13,398 nucleotides of DNA from JBEVEP01 sp040512755 (GCA_040512755.1 JBEVEP010000190.1:1-13398), one strand, 5' to 3'; numbered from the stretch's first letter, positions 1 to 7,760 are shown. Translations and numbers: made by a program. The notes: generated by a model from the letters alone, not told the origin.

Positions 1-57
1 TGCGCGGGCAATGGCGGCAATTCGATGACCGGTGCGGACGCGGCGGGGAGAAAATGA
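1..57 (+). CDS. possible 3' end of an upstream gene (partial)
   Basis: Frame 1 is open from the window edge to a TGA at 55-57. It encodes 18 residues ending in GADAAGRK. The TGA overlaps the ATG of the next gene as ATGA, an arrangement typical of translationally coupled genes. Nothing in 18 residues identifies a family. Third-position GC does not separate this frame from frame 3, which is also open, so this could be non-coding leader sequence. Confidence 0.22.
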   Translation, partial: CAGNGGNSMTGADAAGRK

Positions 58-1442
58 AGCTTTTCTTGAAGATGGTTAAGTGGCTGCTCGTCGTCGCCGC
101 GCTCGCAGTTGTTAGCGTCGCTGGCTGGCTCTATCTGGCTCCGCCAGCATTGATCCGGGTCGCCACGGGATACTCGGCGAAGATCGTTTGCTCCAACGTC
201 TTCGTCGCCGGTCGCCAGCCCGACGCGGTTTTGAAAGTTGATGTTCAGGCGCCCGGTCACCCGATTCTGAAATTCATCTCGATAGAGACCGACAAGGACA
301 AGCGCCTTGTGCGGGCCTCTCTGCTCGGCCTTTTCGGGCGATCAACGGCAGTAGCACGGGATGGTTTCGGCTGCGCATTGGCTCCCGATGGCGCAGTCGA
401 ACGGGCACAATTCTTGCCGGCAGCTGCGCCGCCCGCTGCCACCAAGCCGGACGCGCTGTGGCCCGAAGGCAATCGTGTCGAGGCCTCCCAGGACCCCGAA
501 ATCCAGAAAGTTCTAAACGATCTGAAGATGACCGGACCGAACATGCGCGCGATCGTGGTTATCCACAACGGTCGCATCATCGGCGAACGCTACGCCAACG
601 GGTTCTCGGCAGAAACGCCGCTGCTCGGTTGGTCGATGACCAAAACGGTAACCGCAGCCATTATCGGTACGCTGATCAAGGACGGCAGGCTCTCGCTCGA
701 CAAGAAAGACCTGTTCCAACCCTGGCTTGCCGACTCGCGAAAGGGAATCAGCCTTGCGGATCTGATGGGGATGTCGAGTGGGCTGGAGTTCAATGAGGAT
801 TACGGCGATGTCACCGATGTGACACGCATGCTTTACCTCGAACCGGATATGGCGGGCTTCGTCGAAACCAAGCCGCTGACCGGCGAGATCGGAAAGACCT
901 GGAGCTATTCGAGCGGAACCACGACGCTGCTTTCGCGCATCTGGCAAGATTCCCTTGACGAGCCGGGAAAGGCGTTGACCTGGCCGCGGACGGCTTTGTT
1001 CGACCCGGTAGGCATGACGAGCGCGGTTCTTGAGACGGATGAGAACGGAACCTTTGTGGGCTCGTCGTATCTTTACGCGACGGCGCGCGACTGGGCGCGC
1101 TTCGGCCAACTCCTGTTGCAGGACGGAGTTTGGAACGGCGAGGCGATCCTTCCTTCCGGCTTCGTAGCCTGGATGCGCGAGCAGGTGCCCGCCTCGAACG
1201 GCGAGTATGGAAAAGGGCAGCTCTGGCTGCGCGGCTCGGATGCAGGAACGCCGGCCGGCGTCGATCCCGACATAGGCTACACATTGCCTGAAGATACGTT
1301 CTGGATGCTCGGCCATGACGGGCAGTCAATCGCGATCATTCCGTCGAAGAACCTGGTGATCGTGCGGCTTGGGCTGACGCCTTACAAACTCGGCTACAAG
1401 GCGCAAGGACTGGTCGAGGCGTTCACGAAGCTGTTCGAGTGA
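54..1442 (+). CDS. membrane-anchored serine hydrolase, beta-lactamase (class C)/6-aminohexanoate-dimer hydrolase family
   Basis: This is a 462-residue protein with one N-terminal hydrophobic segment (about residues 8-30) after a Lys-rich start, so the catalytic domain should be outside the inner membrane. The beta-lactamase/esterase triad is visible: SxxK nucleophile motif WSMTK with Ser194 and Lys197, Tyr285 in YSSGT (the YxN position), and HDG at 421-423 in place of KTG. The YSS and HDG forms are closer to NylB/EstB-type esterases and amide hydrolases than to true AmpC, so I do not infer antibiotic resistance. The ATG at 54 follows GGGGAG with a short 3-nt spacing and gives a sensible membrane-anchor N-terminus. 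The gene ends one base from btaB on the other strand. Its substrate cannot be told from the sequence. Confidence 0.85.
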   Translation: MKLFLKMVKWLLVVAALAVVSVAGWLYLAPPALIRVATGYSAKIVCSNVFVAGRQPDAVLKVDVQAPGHPILKFISIETDKDKRLVRASLLGLFGRSTAVARDGFGCALAPDGAVERAQFLPAAAPPAATKPDALWPEGNRVEASQDPEIQKVLNDLKMTGPNMRAIVVIHNGRIIGERYANGFSAETPLLGWSMTKTVTAAIIGTLIKDGRLSLDKKDLFQPWLADSRKGISLADLMGMSSGLEFNEDYGDVTDVTRMLYLEPDMAGFVETKPLTGEIGKTWSYSSGTTTLLSRIWQDSLDEPGKALTWPRTALFDPVGMTSAVLETDENGTFVGSSYLYATARDWARFGQLLLQDGVWNGEAILPSGFVAWMREQVPASNGEYGKGQLWLRGSDAGTPAGVDPDIGYTLPEDTFWMLGHDGQSIAIIPSKNLVIVRLGLTPYKLGYKAQGLVEAFTKLFE

Positions 1443-1443
1443 T

Positions 1444-2109
1444 TCAGACCTGCCTGCGGACGACCGCGTGCACTGCATAGCCACGATAAAGCGTTTCAAA
1501 AGAAAGGCTTGCCGCCTGCCGTTCGCATTGCGATTCCAGCACTTCACGCAGTGAATCACGCGGCTCGACATGGAACTTCGCCAGCCAGTTGCGAAGGCCT
1601 ACACGGAACCACCGAGGCAGGCTTTCCTGCTGGCCGAAATCGACGATGTGAAGGGAAGTGCCTGGCCGGAGCATCGCGAGCGCGGCGTCGATTGTCTTTT
1701 CCCAGGCGGGGATCATCGACAGTGAGTAGGAGATGAAGACCCGGTCGAAGGTGGCGCAGCCGAACAGGGCTTCCGCGTCGAACCGGGTGGCGTCGCCCTG
1801 AGCAAGCTTGATCCGCTCCGACAGTCCATGGCGGGTAACACCTTTTAATGCGCTCGTCAGCATCTCCCTTGAGATGTCGAGGCCAAAGTAGCGGGCGTCC
1901 CGACAGCGATGTGCCGCCAGCAAAAGATTTCGGCCTGTGCCGCAGCCGAGTTCCAATACGGTGCCGCCCGGCGGCACATCGAGCCCAGCGAGCATGCGGT
2001 CGCGGCCGAACAGGTAAAATTTGCGCGTCGCGTCGTAGAGGTGGCGCTGATGGCGGTAGACGCCATCCATGAGTGCTGCCTGGTTAGCGGTGCGGTCCGT
2101 AACGCTCAT
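1444..2109 (-). CDS. btaB: BtaB, SAM-dependent N-methyltransferase of DGTS (betaine lipid) synthesis
   Basis: A 221-residue class I methyltransferase. Motif I is VLELGCGTGRN (residues 51-61), the acidic end of strand 2 is in FGLDIS (Asp79), and GDATRF and an aromatic-rich motif IV region follow. In Rhodobacter sphaeroides and Sinorhizobium meliloti, BtaB transfers three methyl groups from SAM to the amino group of diacylglycerylhomoserine, giving DGTS. The start codon overlaps the btaA stop by one base (TGATG across 2111-2107), so the two are co-translated. The domain alone would only say methyltransferase; the specific call rests on its position directly after btaA. It should be co-regulated from the Pho box upstream of btaA. 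The protein has no membrane segment and probably works at the membrane surface. Confidence 0.9.
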   Translation of the reverse strand: MSVTDRTANQAALMDGVYRHQRHLYDATRKFYLFGRDRMLAGLDVPPGGTVLELGCGTGRNLLLAAHRCRDARYFGLDISREMLTSALKGVTRHGLSERIKLAQGDATRFDAEALFGCATFDRVFISYSLSMIPAWEKTIDAALAMLRPGTSLHIVDFGQQESLPRWFRVGLRNWLAKFHVEPRDSLREVLESQCERQAASLSFETLYRGYAVHAVVRRQV

Positions 2110-3353
2110 CAGCTTTTCTTCACGTAGAGATGGAACCCGCCATAGATCGCCGACCGATCGCGAGCGGCAAGTTCGCGCGAGCGGCTTTCCTCATAGGTCC
2201 ACTGATCGAGCAAGGTCTGTGCAACGCGGCCAGGGAGCAGGCTCGGGTCTGCCGCCGTGCGGAAAATCACCCGCGCACCTGCCGCGGCAGTGCGTGTGAT
2301 TTCGGTCCAGAGCGCGTTCAATTGGCTGTCGGTCATCCAGTCCTGTGCGTCGAGGAGTATAAAGCGGTCGACGCTTGCCGCTCCCTTGCGAGCGAGCAGC
2401 TCGGTGAAATTGGCATTGTGGACTCTTATCCGGCCGGCGTTCCGCCGGATCACGGCATGGTTTTTCGGTTCCAGATAGGCCGGCAAGGCAGCCTCTCCGG
2501 GCTGTGGGTAGCGTCGGGCAAATGCCTGCCAGGCAAAATAGTTGTCCTTGAGCGGAAAGTGGCAGGCAAGTTTTTCCAACCGGGCCGAAAGCACATCGGC
2601 CATCGCTCCGTTGCCAGACGAGATCAATGAATCATACTGCGCTGGCGGTATGCCGAGGCCGAACAAGGAAGCCTTGCGTGCCGTCACCCAGCGCAGGAAC
2701 GGGCGATCGAACAACGGCGCCAGGTGTTCCTCAAAGAAGCTGCGCTGTTCGCGTAGCGTGGGCGCCTCCATGATACGGGAGGGATCCACCCCATTGAGGC
2801 GGGCCACGCGATGGCCAGCGGCAATGAAGAATCCGAGCAATCCCCTGCCGTAGAAGTTCTTGTTGAAGGCCGCGATTCGGCGCACGCCCCGCCAGTTCCG
2901 GCGCTCCCAATAGGAGCGTGTCGTGCTGTCGAGGTTGGGAGCAATGAATCGGTCGTAGGCGATAGTGTTGTGTTTGTTGTCGCTGCTTCCGAAGAACCGG
3001 AAGAAGTCGGCTTGGGCGGGCAGGTGCTGGATTGCAGCGATCTTCAGGCGCGTCAACGCAACATGGGCGGGATTGAGGTCGACCGCATCGATCTGCGCCG
3101 GCGACCGCGTCAGATAGGCGAGCGCATTACACCCGCCCGAAGCGATGGTGACGACGCGATGCTGCTCGCCGAGTTCCATCGCTTCCATGTCGACATCCGG
3201 ATCCTCCCAGATCTGCGGGTAGACGAGGCCGGAGAAGAGAAGCGTAAAGAGCCGCTCGGACAATCCCGCTCGTGAAAGCGCCCGGTTCTGATGTACCGCC
3301 CGTCCGAGCTGGCGATTGCGGGCAAAGCCGATATCTGCGGAAAGATCGGTCAT
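2109..3353 (-). CDS. btaA: BtaA, SAM:diacylglycerol 3-amino-3-carboxypropyltransferase
   Basis: A 414-residue protein that makes the first step of DGTS synthesis, moving the 3-amino-3-carboxypropyl group of SAM to diacylglycerol to give diacylglycerylhomoserine. The family is recognised from the N-terminal block around SGLVYPQIWEDP (residues 41-52), the glycine-poor SAM loop VVTIASGGCNALAYL (67-81), DAVDLNP (89-95), and the C-terminal block with RFILLDAQDWM. I chose the ATG at 3353 over the in-frame ATG at 3401. The former has GGGGAA about 8 bases upstream and starts MTDLSADIGF; the latter has no ribosome site and its ATG lies inside the Pho box, so the 16 extra residues are unlikely to be made. 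The gene is followed by btaB with a one-base overlap. The lipid replaces phospholipids when phosphate is scarce. Confidence 0.93.
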   Translation of the reverse strand: MTDLSADIGFARNRQLGRAVHQNRALSRAGLSERLFTLLFSGLVYPQIWEDPDVDMEAMELGEQHRVVTIASGGCNALAYLTRSPAQIDAVDLNPAHVALTRLKIAAIQHLPAQADFFRFFGSSDNKHNTIAYDRFIAPNLDSTTRSYWERRNWRGVRRIAAFNKNFYGRGLLGFFIAAGHRVARLNGVDPSRIMEAPTLREQRSFFEEHLAPLFDRPFLRWVTARKASLFGLGIPPAQYDSLISSGNGAMADVLSARLEKLACHFPLKDNYFAWQAFARRYPQPGEAALPAYLEPKNHAVIRRNAGRIRVHNANFTELLARKGAASVDRFILLDAQDWMTDSQLNALWTEITRTAAAGARVIFRTAADPSLLPGRVAQTLLDQWTYEESRSRELAARDRSAIYGGFHLYVKKS

Positions 3354-3399
3354 GGCAGCGATTCCCCGTTGCGACTGAGCAGGCGGGTACCGCAGTGCC

Positions 3400-3428
3400 A
3401 TGACAGGCGGGTGACGGATGGATGACGG
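3400..3428 (-). promoter_or_regulatory. PhoB-binding site (three-heptamer Pho box) of btaAB
   Basis: On the - strand three heptamers lie in tandem at an exact 11-base period: CCGTCAT (3428-3422), CCGTCAC (3417-3411) and CTGTCAT (3406-3400), with 4-base AT/GC spacers CCAT and CCGC. The PhoB consensus half-site is CTGTCAT with 4-base spacers, so matches are 6/7, 5/7 and 7/7. The site ends 47 bases before the btaA start. DGTS synthesis in S. meliloti is known to depend on phosphate starvation and PhoB. I could not pick a convincing -10 element downstream. Confidence 0.85.
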
Positions 3429-3453
3429 TTTGGCGGCAAACCGCCGCCAAACC
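3427..3453 (-). terminator. hairpin between the oxoprolinase gene and btaA; possible terminator
   Basis: A 10-bp perfect inverted repeat, GGTTTGGCGG (3427-3436) and CCGCCAAACC (3444-3453), with a 7-base loop. It lies 32 bases past the oxoprolinase stop and touches the Pho box. Neither strand has a run of T after the stem, so it is not a canonical intrinsic terminator. It may still stop or slow read-through from the oxoprolinase gene into btaAB. Confidence 0.5.
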
Positions 3454-3484
3454 TCTCGTTGCGAACTTCAGGGGCGGTCGCGCT

Positions 3485-6400
3485 TCAGGCCCTGCCGAAT
3501 CCGCCTGCCGTCGGCGTGGTCACGATGACAGCCTCGCCTGCCGCCAGAACGGTCTGATCGCAGGCTTTCAGGGTCTGGATTGTCCCGTCGAGCCGCCGGA
3601 CCTCGGTCGTGCCAGCCAGTCCGTCTCCGCCGCCTTCGATACCACGCGGAGGGCGCGAGCGATGCGATGAGAGGATGGCGCACTCCATCTCTTCAAGGAA
3701 GCGAATGGTGCGGCGCGTGCCGTCTCCGGCGCTCCATTTGCCCTTGCCGCCGGAACCCTCCCGGATGTGGAAGTCCTCCAACAGGACGGGGAAGCGAAGT
3801 TCGAGGATTTCCGGATCGGTGAGACGGGAGTTTGTCATGTGCGTGTGCACGCCCGACGTGCCGTTGAAACCACGTCCATTGTTCATCCGGCCGGCCGGTG
3901 AGCCGGAACAGATGGTCTCGTAATACTGATACTTGTTGTTTCCATAGGTCAGGTTGTTCATCGTGCCCTGGGCGTTGGCCAGCGCACCCATGGCGCCGAA
4001 CATGGCGTTGGTCACGTGCTGCGAGGTTTCGACATTGCCGGCAACGACGGCCGCCGGGTAGCTGGGCCGCAGCATGCAACCATCCGGAATGATGATGTTG
4101 ACTGGACGCAGGCAGCCCGCATTCATCGGGATCTGGTCCTCGACCATGACGCGGAATGCATAGAGCACTGCCGCCCGCGCCACCGGTTCCGGCGCGTTGA
4201 AGTTGTTCTTCATCACCGGCGATGTGCCTGTGAAGTCTACCGTCGCTTCGCGCTTTGCTCGGTCGATCGTAATCTTCACCTTGATGACCTGTCCGGTGTC
4301 GGTCGGATATTCGTATTCGGACACGTCCGGCAGGCGTTCCAGCACCCGGCGCACGCTCTCGGCTGCGTTGTCCTGAACGTGACCCATATAGGCATTGACG
4401 ACGTCGAGCCCGAAATGGGCGACCATCTTGCGCAGTTCCGCGACACCCTTCTCGTTGGCCGCGATCTGCGCTTTCAGATCGGCTATGTTCTGATGGGGAT
4501 TGCGTGCTGGGTAAGGGTGGTCGGTCAGCAACTGCTCAAGTTCCGGCTCGCGGAAATGGCCGCGCTCCACGATCCGGAAATTGTCGAAGAGCACACCTTC
4601 CTCATCGACCGTCGTGGCAAGAGGCGTCATAGAACCGGGCGCCGTTCCGCCGACATCGGCGTGATGTCCGCGCGAGGCGGAGTAGAAGAGGATCTCCTTG
4701 CCCGCATCGTCAAAGACGGGCGTGACCACGGTGATGTCCGGCAGGTGCGTGCCGCCATTGTAGGGGGCGTTGAGCGCAAACACGTCGCCCGGATGGATGT
4801 CGCCCTCGTTGAGGCGGATGATGGTCTCCACAGATCGATCCATCGAGCCGAGGTGAACCGGCATATGCGGTGCGTTCGCGACCAGCGCCCCATTGCGATC
4901 GAACACCGCGCAGGAGAAGTCGAGGCGTTCCTTGATATTGACGGAGTAGGCCGTGTTCTGAAGCGTTACGCCCATCTGCTCCGCGATAGACATGAACAGG
5001 TTGTTGAACACTTCGAGCATGACCGGATCGGCCTCGGTGCCGAGAGCCGCCTGCCGGCGTTTCTTTTCGGTGCGGCGCATCAGCACGTGACCCTTGGCGG
5101 TGATTTCCGCCTGCCAGCCCGGTTCCACGACGATAGTCTGATGGCTCTCGATGATCAGGGCAGGGCCGGCAACCTTGTGGCCCGGTTTTAGCGATTCGCG
5201 GCGGAATATGCCGGCGTCGCGCCAGTCGCCTTCGGTGAAGATTCTTCTTCTCTCGGAAGGTGTTGCGGAAACGTCTTCCAGCATTGAATCACGTTCGTCG
5301 CGACCCTTTTCCGATTTGTCGACACCCTCAACCCCGACAGCTTCGATGATCATCGGTTTGTTTTCGTAGATGAAGCCGAACTGCGCCTTGTGCGCAGCCT
5401 CGAAGTCGCTACGTGCCTTTTCGATGGAGTTGCCCTCGAGATGGACGGGCAGGGTCGTATCCGTGCCGTCATAACGGATATGCAGTACGGGCCGCCAGGA
5501 GACGTCGTTGCCGGCGATGCCTTGATCTGCGAGTTCCTTGAGCACGGCGTCGCGTAGCTGCCGGATCATGGCGTCCATCGCTTCGACTGAGTCGTTCGCC
5601 AGCGGCTGGAGCAACGCCTGCTGGCGGGAGGCGAAGACCGACGAAAGCCCGATGCCGTAGGCGGAAAGCAGGCCGGAGAAAGGATGGATGAGGACCGCCT
5701 CCATGCCGAGTGCGTCGGCGACGAGGCAGGCATGCTGACCGCCGGCGCCGCCGAAGCAGTTGAGAAGATATTCGGTCACGTCGTAGCCGCGCTGAACTGA
5801 TATCTTCTTGATGGCGTTGGCCATGTTCTCGACGGCGATGGTCACGAAGCCTTCCGCTACCGCCTCTGGCGTGCGGCCGTCGCCGATCTCGTTTGAGAGG
5901 GCGGCGAATTTTGCCCGCACGACGTCAGTGTCCAGCGGCTGGTTCTGGTCGCGTCCGAAAATCGCCGGGAAAAACTCCGGCTGCAATTTGCCGAGCATCA
6001 CATTGGCGTCGGTCACGGCCAGCGGGCCGCCCCGGCGATAACAGGCCGGGCCGGGATTGGCGCCTGCCGAGTCCGGACCGGCGCGGAAGCGGCCTGCCTC
6101 GAAATGCAGGATCGAGCCACCGCCGGCGGCGACAGTGTGAATGCGCATCATCGGCGCGCGGACCCGAACGCCCGCAACTTCGGTATCGAAGGCGCGCTCA
6201 TACTCGCCGTCATAGTGGGCCACGTCGGTCGACGTGCCGCCCATGTCGAAGCCAATGACCTTCTCGAAGCCCGCCAGTCTGGCGGTCTCCACCATGCCGA
6301 CGACACCGCCGGCCGGGCCCGACAGCAGCGCGTCCTTGCCCTGGAACATGTCGGCTGCTGTGAGACCGCCGGACGACATCATGAACATCAGCCGGGGTGA

Positions 6401-7132
6401 ATTGTCCTGACTCTCCGTCTGCGAATGGCCGGGCGTCATTCCCAACTCGTCGGCCACCTGCCTCACATACCGGGCAAGGATCGGAGAGAGATAAGCATCG
6501 ACCACCGTGGTATCGCCGCGGCCGACGAGCTTTATCAGTGGTGATACCTCGTGGCTGACGGAGAGTTGCCGGAAACCGATCTGTCGGCACAGCGCGCCCG
6601 CCGCGATTTCATGCGCCGGAAACTTCCAGGAATGCATGAAGACGACCGCGACCGCGTCAATGCCGTCCCTCTTGGCGTCTTCGATTGCCGGCCGGATGGA
6701 GGCGAGATCCATTTCCTTTTCGACCACGCCGTCCGTCCGCACGCGTTCCTCGACCTCGATCACGCGCTCGTAAAGCTGCTCGGGCAGGATGATCTCCTTG
6801 GCGAAGATATCGGGACGCGCCTGATAGGCGATGCGAAGCGCATCTCGGAAACCCTTGGTGATGAGCAGAAGCACGCGGTCACCCTTGCGCTCGAGCAGCG
6901 CGTTGGTGGCAACGGTCGTTCCCATCTTGATGTCACCGATGAGCGCAGCCGGGATCGGCGCGCCGGGAGCGACATCCAGCAACTCGCGGATGCCTTGGAT
7001 GGCAGCGTCGCGGTAAGCCTCCGGATTCTCCGAAAGAAGCTTGCGCGGATGCAATCCGCCGTCAGGATCGCGGCCGATGATGTCGGTGAACGTGCCCCCG
7101 CGATCGATCCAGAAATCCCATGTTCCGCGCAT
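3485..7132 (-). CDS. oplAH: 5-oxoprolinase (ATP-hydrolysing), fused HyuA-HyuB type
   Basis: A 1215-residue fusion. The N-terminal hydantoinase/oxoprolinase A half (about 1-690) has DRGGTFTD (10-17), the signature KMGTTVATNALLERKGDRV, and a second phosphate-type loop DMGGTSTD (~295-302). The C-terminal HyuB half starts near residue 697 with EADPVMLEVFNNLF and contains NIKERLDFSCAVFD and GGTHLPDITVV. The N-terminus (DRGGTFTD, KLLSENPEAY, ITKGFRDAL, QARPDIF) resembles eukaryotic OPLAH more than the two-subunit bacterial HyuA/HyuB, so ATP-dependent opening of 5-oxo-L-proline to glutamate in the cytosol is the best guess; N-methylhydantoin or another cyclic amide is possible. The ATG at 7132 is preferred over the one at 7189 because GGGAGAG precedes it and DRGGTFTD then falls at its usual distance. 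It is divergent from a MarR-type gene. Confidence 0.85.
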   Translation of the reverse strand: MRGTWDFWIDRGGTFTDIIGRDPDGGLHPRKLLSENPEAYRDAAIQGIRELLDVAPGAPIPAALIGDIKMGTTVATNALLERKGDRVLLLITKGFRDALRIAYQARPDIFAKEIILPEQLYERVIEVEERVRTDGVVEKEMDLASIRPAIEDAKRDGIDAVAVVFMHSWKFPAHEIAAGALCRQIGFRQLSVSHEVSPLIKLVGRGDTTVVDAYLSPILARYVRQVADELGMTPGHSQTESQDNSPRLMFMMSSGGLTAADMFQGKDALLSGPAGGVVGMVETARLAGFEKVIGFDMGGTSTDVAHYDGEYERAFDTEVAGVRVRAPMMRIHTVAAGGGSILHFEAGRFRAGPDSAGANPGPACYRRGGPLAVTDANVMLGKLQPEFFPAIFGRDQNQPLDTDVVRAKFAALSNEIGDGRTPEAVAEGFVTIAVENMANAIKKISVQRGYDVTEYLLNCFGGAGGQHACLVADALGMEAVLIHPFSGLLSAYGIGLSSVFASRQQALLQPLANDSVEAMDAMIRQLRDAVLKELADQGIAGNDVSWRPVLHIRYDGTDTTLPVHLEGNSIEKARSDFEAAHKAQFGFIYENKPMIIEAVGVEGVDKSEKGRDERDSMLEDVSATPSERRRIFTEGDWRDAGIFRRESLKPGHKVAGPALIIESHQTIVVEPGWQAEITAKGHVLMRRTEKKRRQAALGTEADPVMLEVFNNLFMSIAEQMGVTLQNTAYSVNIKERLDFSCAVFDRNGALVANAPHMPVHLGSMDRSVETIIRLNEGDIHPGDVFALNAPYNGGTHLPDITVVTPVFDDAGKEILFYSASRGHHADVGGTAPGSMTPLATTVDEEGVLFDNFRIVERGHFREPELEQLLTDHPYPARNPHQNIADLKAQIAANEKGVAELRKMVAHFGLDVVNAYMGHVQDNAAESVRRVLERLPDVSEYEYPTDTGQVIKVKITIDRAKREATVDFTGTSPVMKNNFNAPEPVARAAVLYAFRVMVEDQIPMNAGCLRPVNIIIPDGCMLRPSYPAAVVAGNVETSQHVTNAMFGAMGALANAQGTMNNLTYGNNKYQYYETICSGSPAGRMNNGRGFNGTSGVHTHMTNSRLTDPEILELRFPVLLEDFHIREGSGGKGKWSAGDGTRRTIRFLEEMECAILSSHRSRPPRGIEGGGDGLAGTTEVRRLDGTIQTLKACDQTVLAAGEAVIVTTPTAGGFGRA

Positions 7133-7177
7133 TCTTCTCTCCCGTGTTCGGAATGGACAACCGGCCAATCGCCGCGT

Positions 7178-7183
7178 ATTATC
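7178..7183 (-). promoter_or_regulatory. possible -10 element of the oxoprolinase gene
   Basis: GATAAT on the - strand (5 of 6 against TATAAT) lies 45 bases before the oxoprolinase start. The -35 position at 17 bp spacing (about 7201-7206) is poor and falls inside the dyad-symmetric repeat, which would fit control by a protein bound there. This is a weak call. Confidence 0.35.
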
Positions 7184-7192
7184 TGCCATGAA

Positions 7193-7223
7193 ATTATCGA
7201 CATTTTATCGATAAATTATCGAT
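7193..7223. promoter_or_regulatory. probable operator between oxoprolinase and MarR-type genes
   Basis: Three octamers lie at an exact 11-base period: ATTATCGA (7193-7200), TTTATCGA (7204-7211) and ATTATCGA (7215-7222). The middle one forms the perfect palindrome TTTATCGATAAA (7204-7215). The dyad centred at 7209/7210 extends outward to 7196-7223 with 12 of 14 base pairs matching. It is AT-rich in a GC-rich genome, and lies between two divergent starts, next to the regulator's ribosome site. Binding by the neighbouring MarR-type protein is an inference from position and symmetry. Confidence 0.65.
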
Positions 7224-7238
7224 GAAGGAAGAGGCCTG

Positions 7239-7760
7239 TTGAAAAAAGACGAAATGACCATCGGTCCCGTGGTGTCGGCCGCCCATCTGGCGGAGGGCGC
7301 CATGCCGTCGCTCTCCGAGGCGGAATTCGCACTCACCGTTCTTGGTAACGCGTTTCAGCGATGGATCGTGCGCTGTATGGCGGCTGCCGGTTTTCCGGGG
7401 CTTGGACATATCGATGTTCTCATTCTGCACGCTGTCACTCACCGGTCTCGGGAGAAGACGCTTTCGGACCTTTGTATGATGTTCAACATCGAGGACACGC
7501 ATGTCGTGACCTACGCGCTGAAGAAACTCGAAAGCCTGGACCTGGTCGAGACCGGACGGCGTGGCAAGGAAAAGACGGTAAGGGTGACCGAGGCGGGGTC
7601 GGCCGCATGCTGCCGTTACCGCGATGTGCGGGAAGCGCTCCTTGTTTCCAGCATCAAGACCCTCAACTTTGATGAAGACGATTTGAGCCGCATCGCCGGT
7701 TTGATGAGAGCGCTTTCGGGGCAATACGACCAGGCGGCGCGCGGCGCTGCCAGTCTGTGA
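7239..7760 (+). CDS. MarR-type winged-helix transcriptional regulator
   Basis: A 173-residue protein with a winged helix-turn-helix at about residues 72-122: KTLSDLCMMFNI is followed by the recognition helix THVVTYALKKLES, then the wing GLVETGRRG-type segment (DLVETGRRGKEKTVRVTEAG). Flanking helices at 28-65 and 125-170 would form the dimer interface. It probably controls the divergent oxoprolinase gene and itself through the palindrome at 7193-7223. The start is TTG at 7239, five bases after AGGAAGAGG; the first ATG (7254, residue 6) is about 20 bases from that ribosome site and is less likely. The ligand is unknown; a cyclic amide or oxoproline would be the natural guess from context. A hairpin-type terminator is not seen after it. 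Confidence 0.8.
   Translation: MKKDEMTIGPVVSAAHLAEGAMPSLSEAEFALTVLGNAFQRWIVRCMAAAGFPGLGHIDVLILHAVTHRSREKTLSDLCMMFNIEDTHVVTYALKKLESLDLVETGRRGKEKTVRVTEAGSAACCRYRDVREALLVSSIKTLNFDEDDLSRIAGLMRALSGQYDQAARGAASL

Noticed and set aside
513..1316. 267-codon - strand frame opposite the serine hydrolase
   Set aside because: GC-driven shadow; catalytic motifs are on the + strand.
54..1442. AmpC-type antibiotic-resistance beta-lactamase
   Set aside because: The YxN position is YSS and the KTG position is HDG, and the protein is membrane-anchored; esterase/amide hydrolase is the better reading.
4016..5191. 391-codon open frame on the + strand inside the oxoprolinase gene
   Set aside because: Antisense shadow of a well-supported 1215-residue protein; the product is Arg/His/Asp-rich with no domain and no ribosome site.
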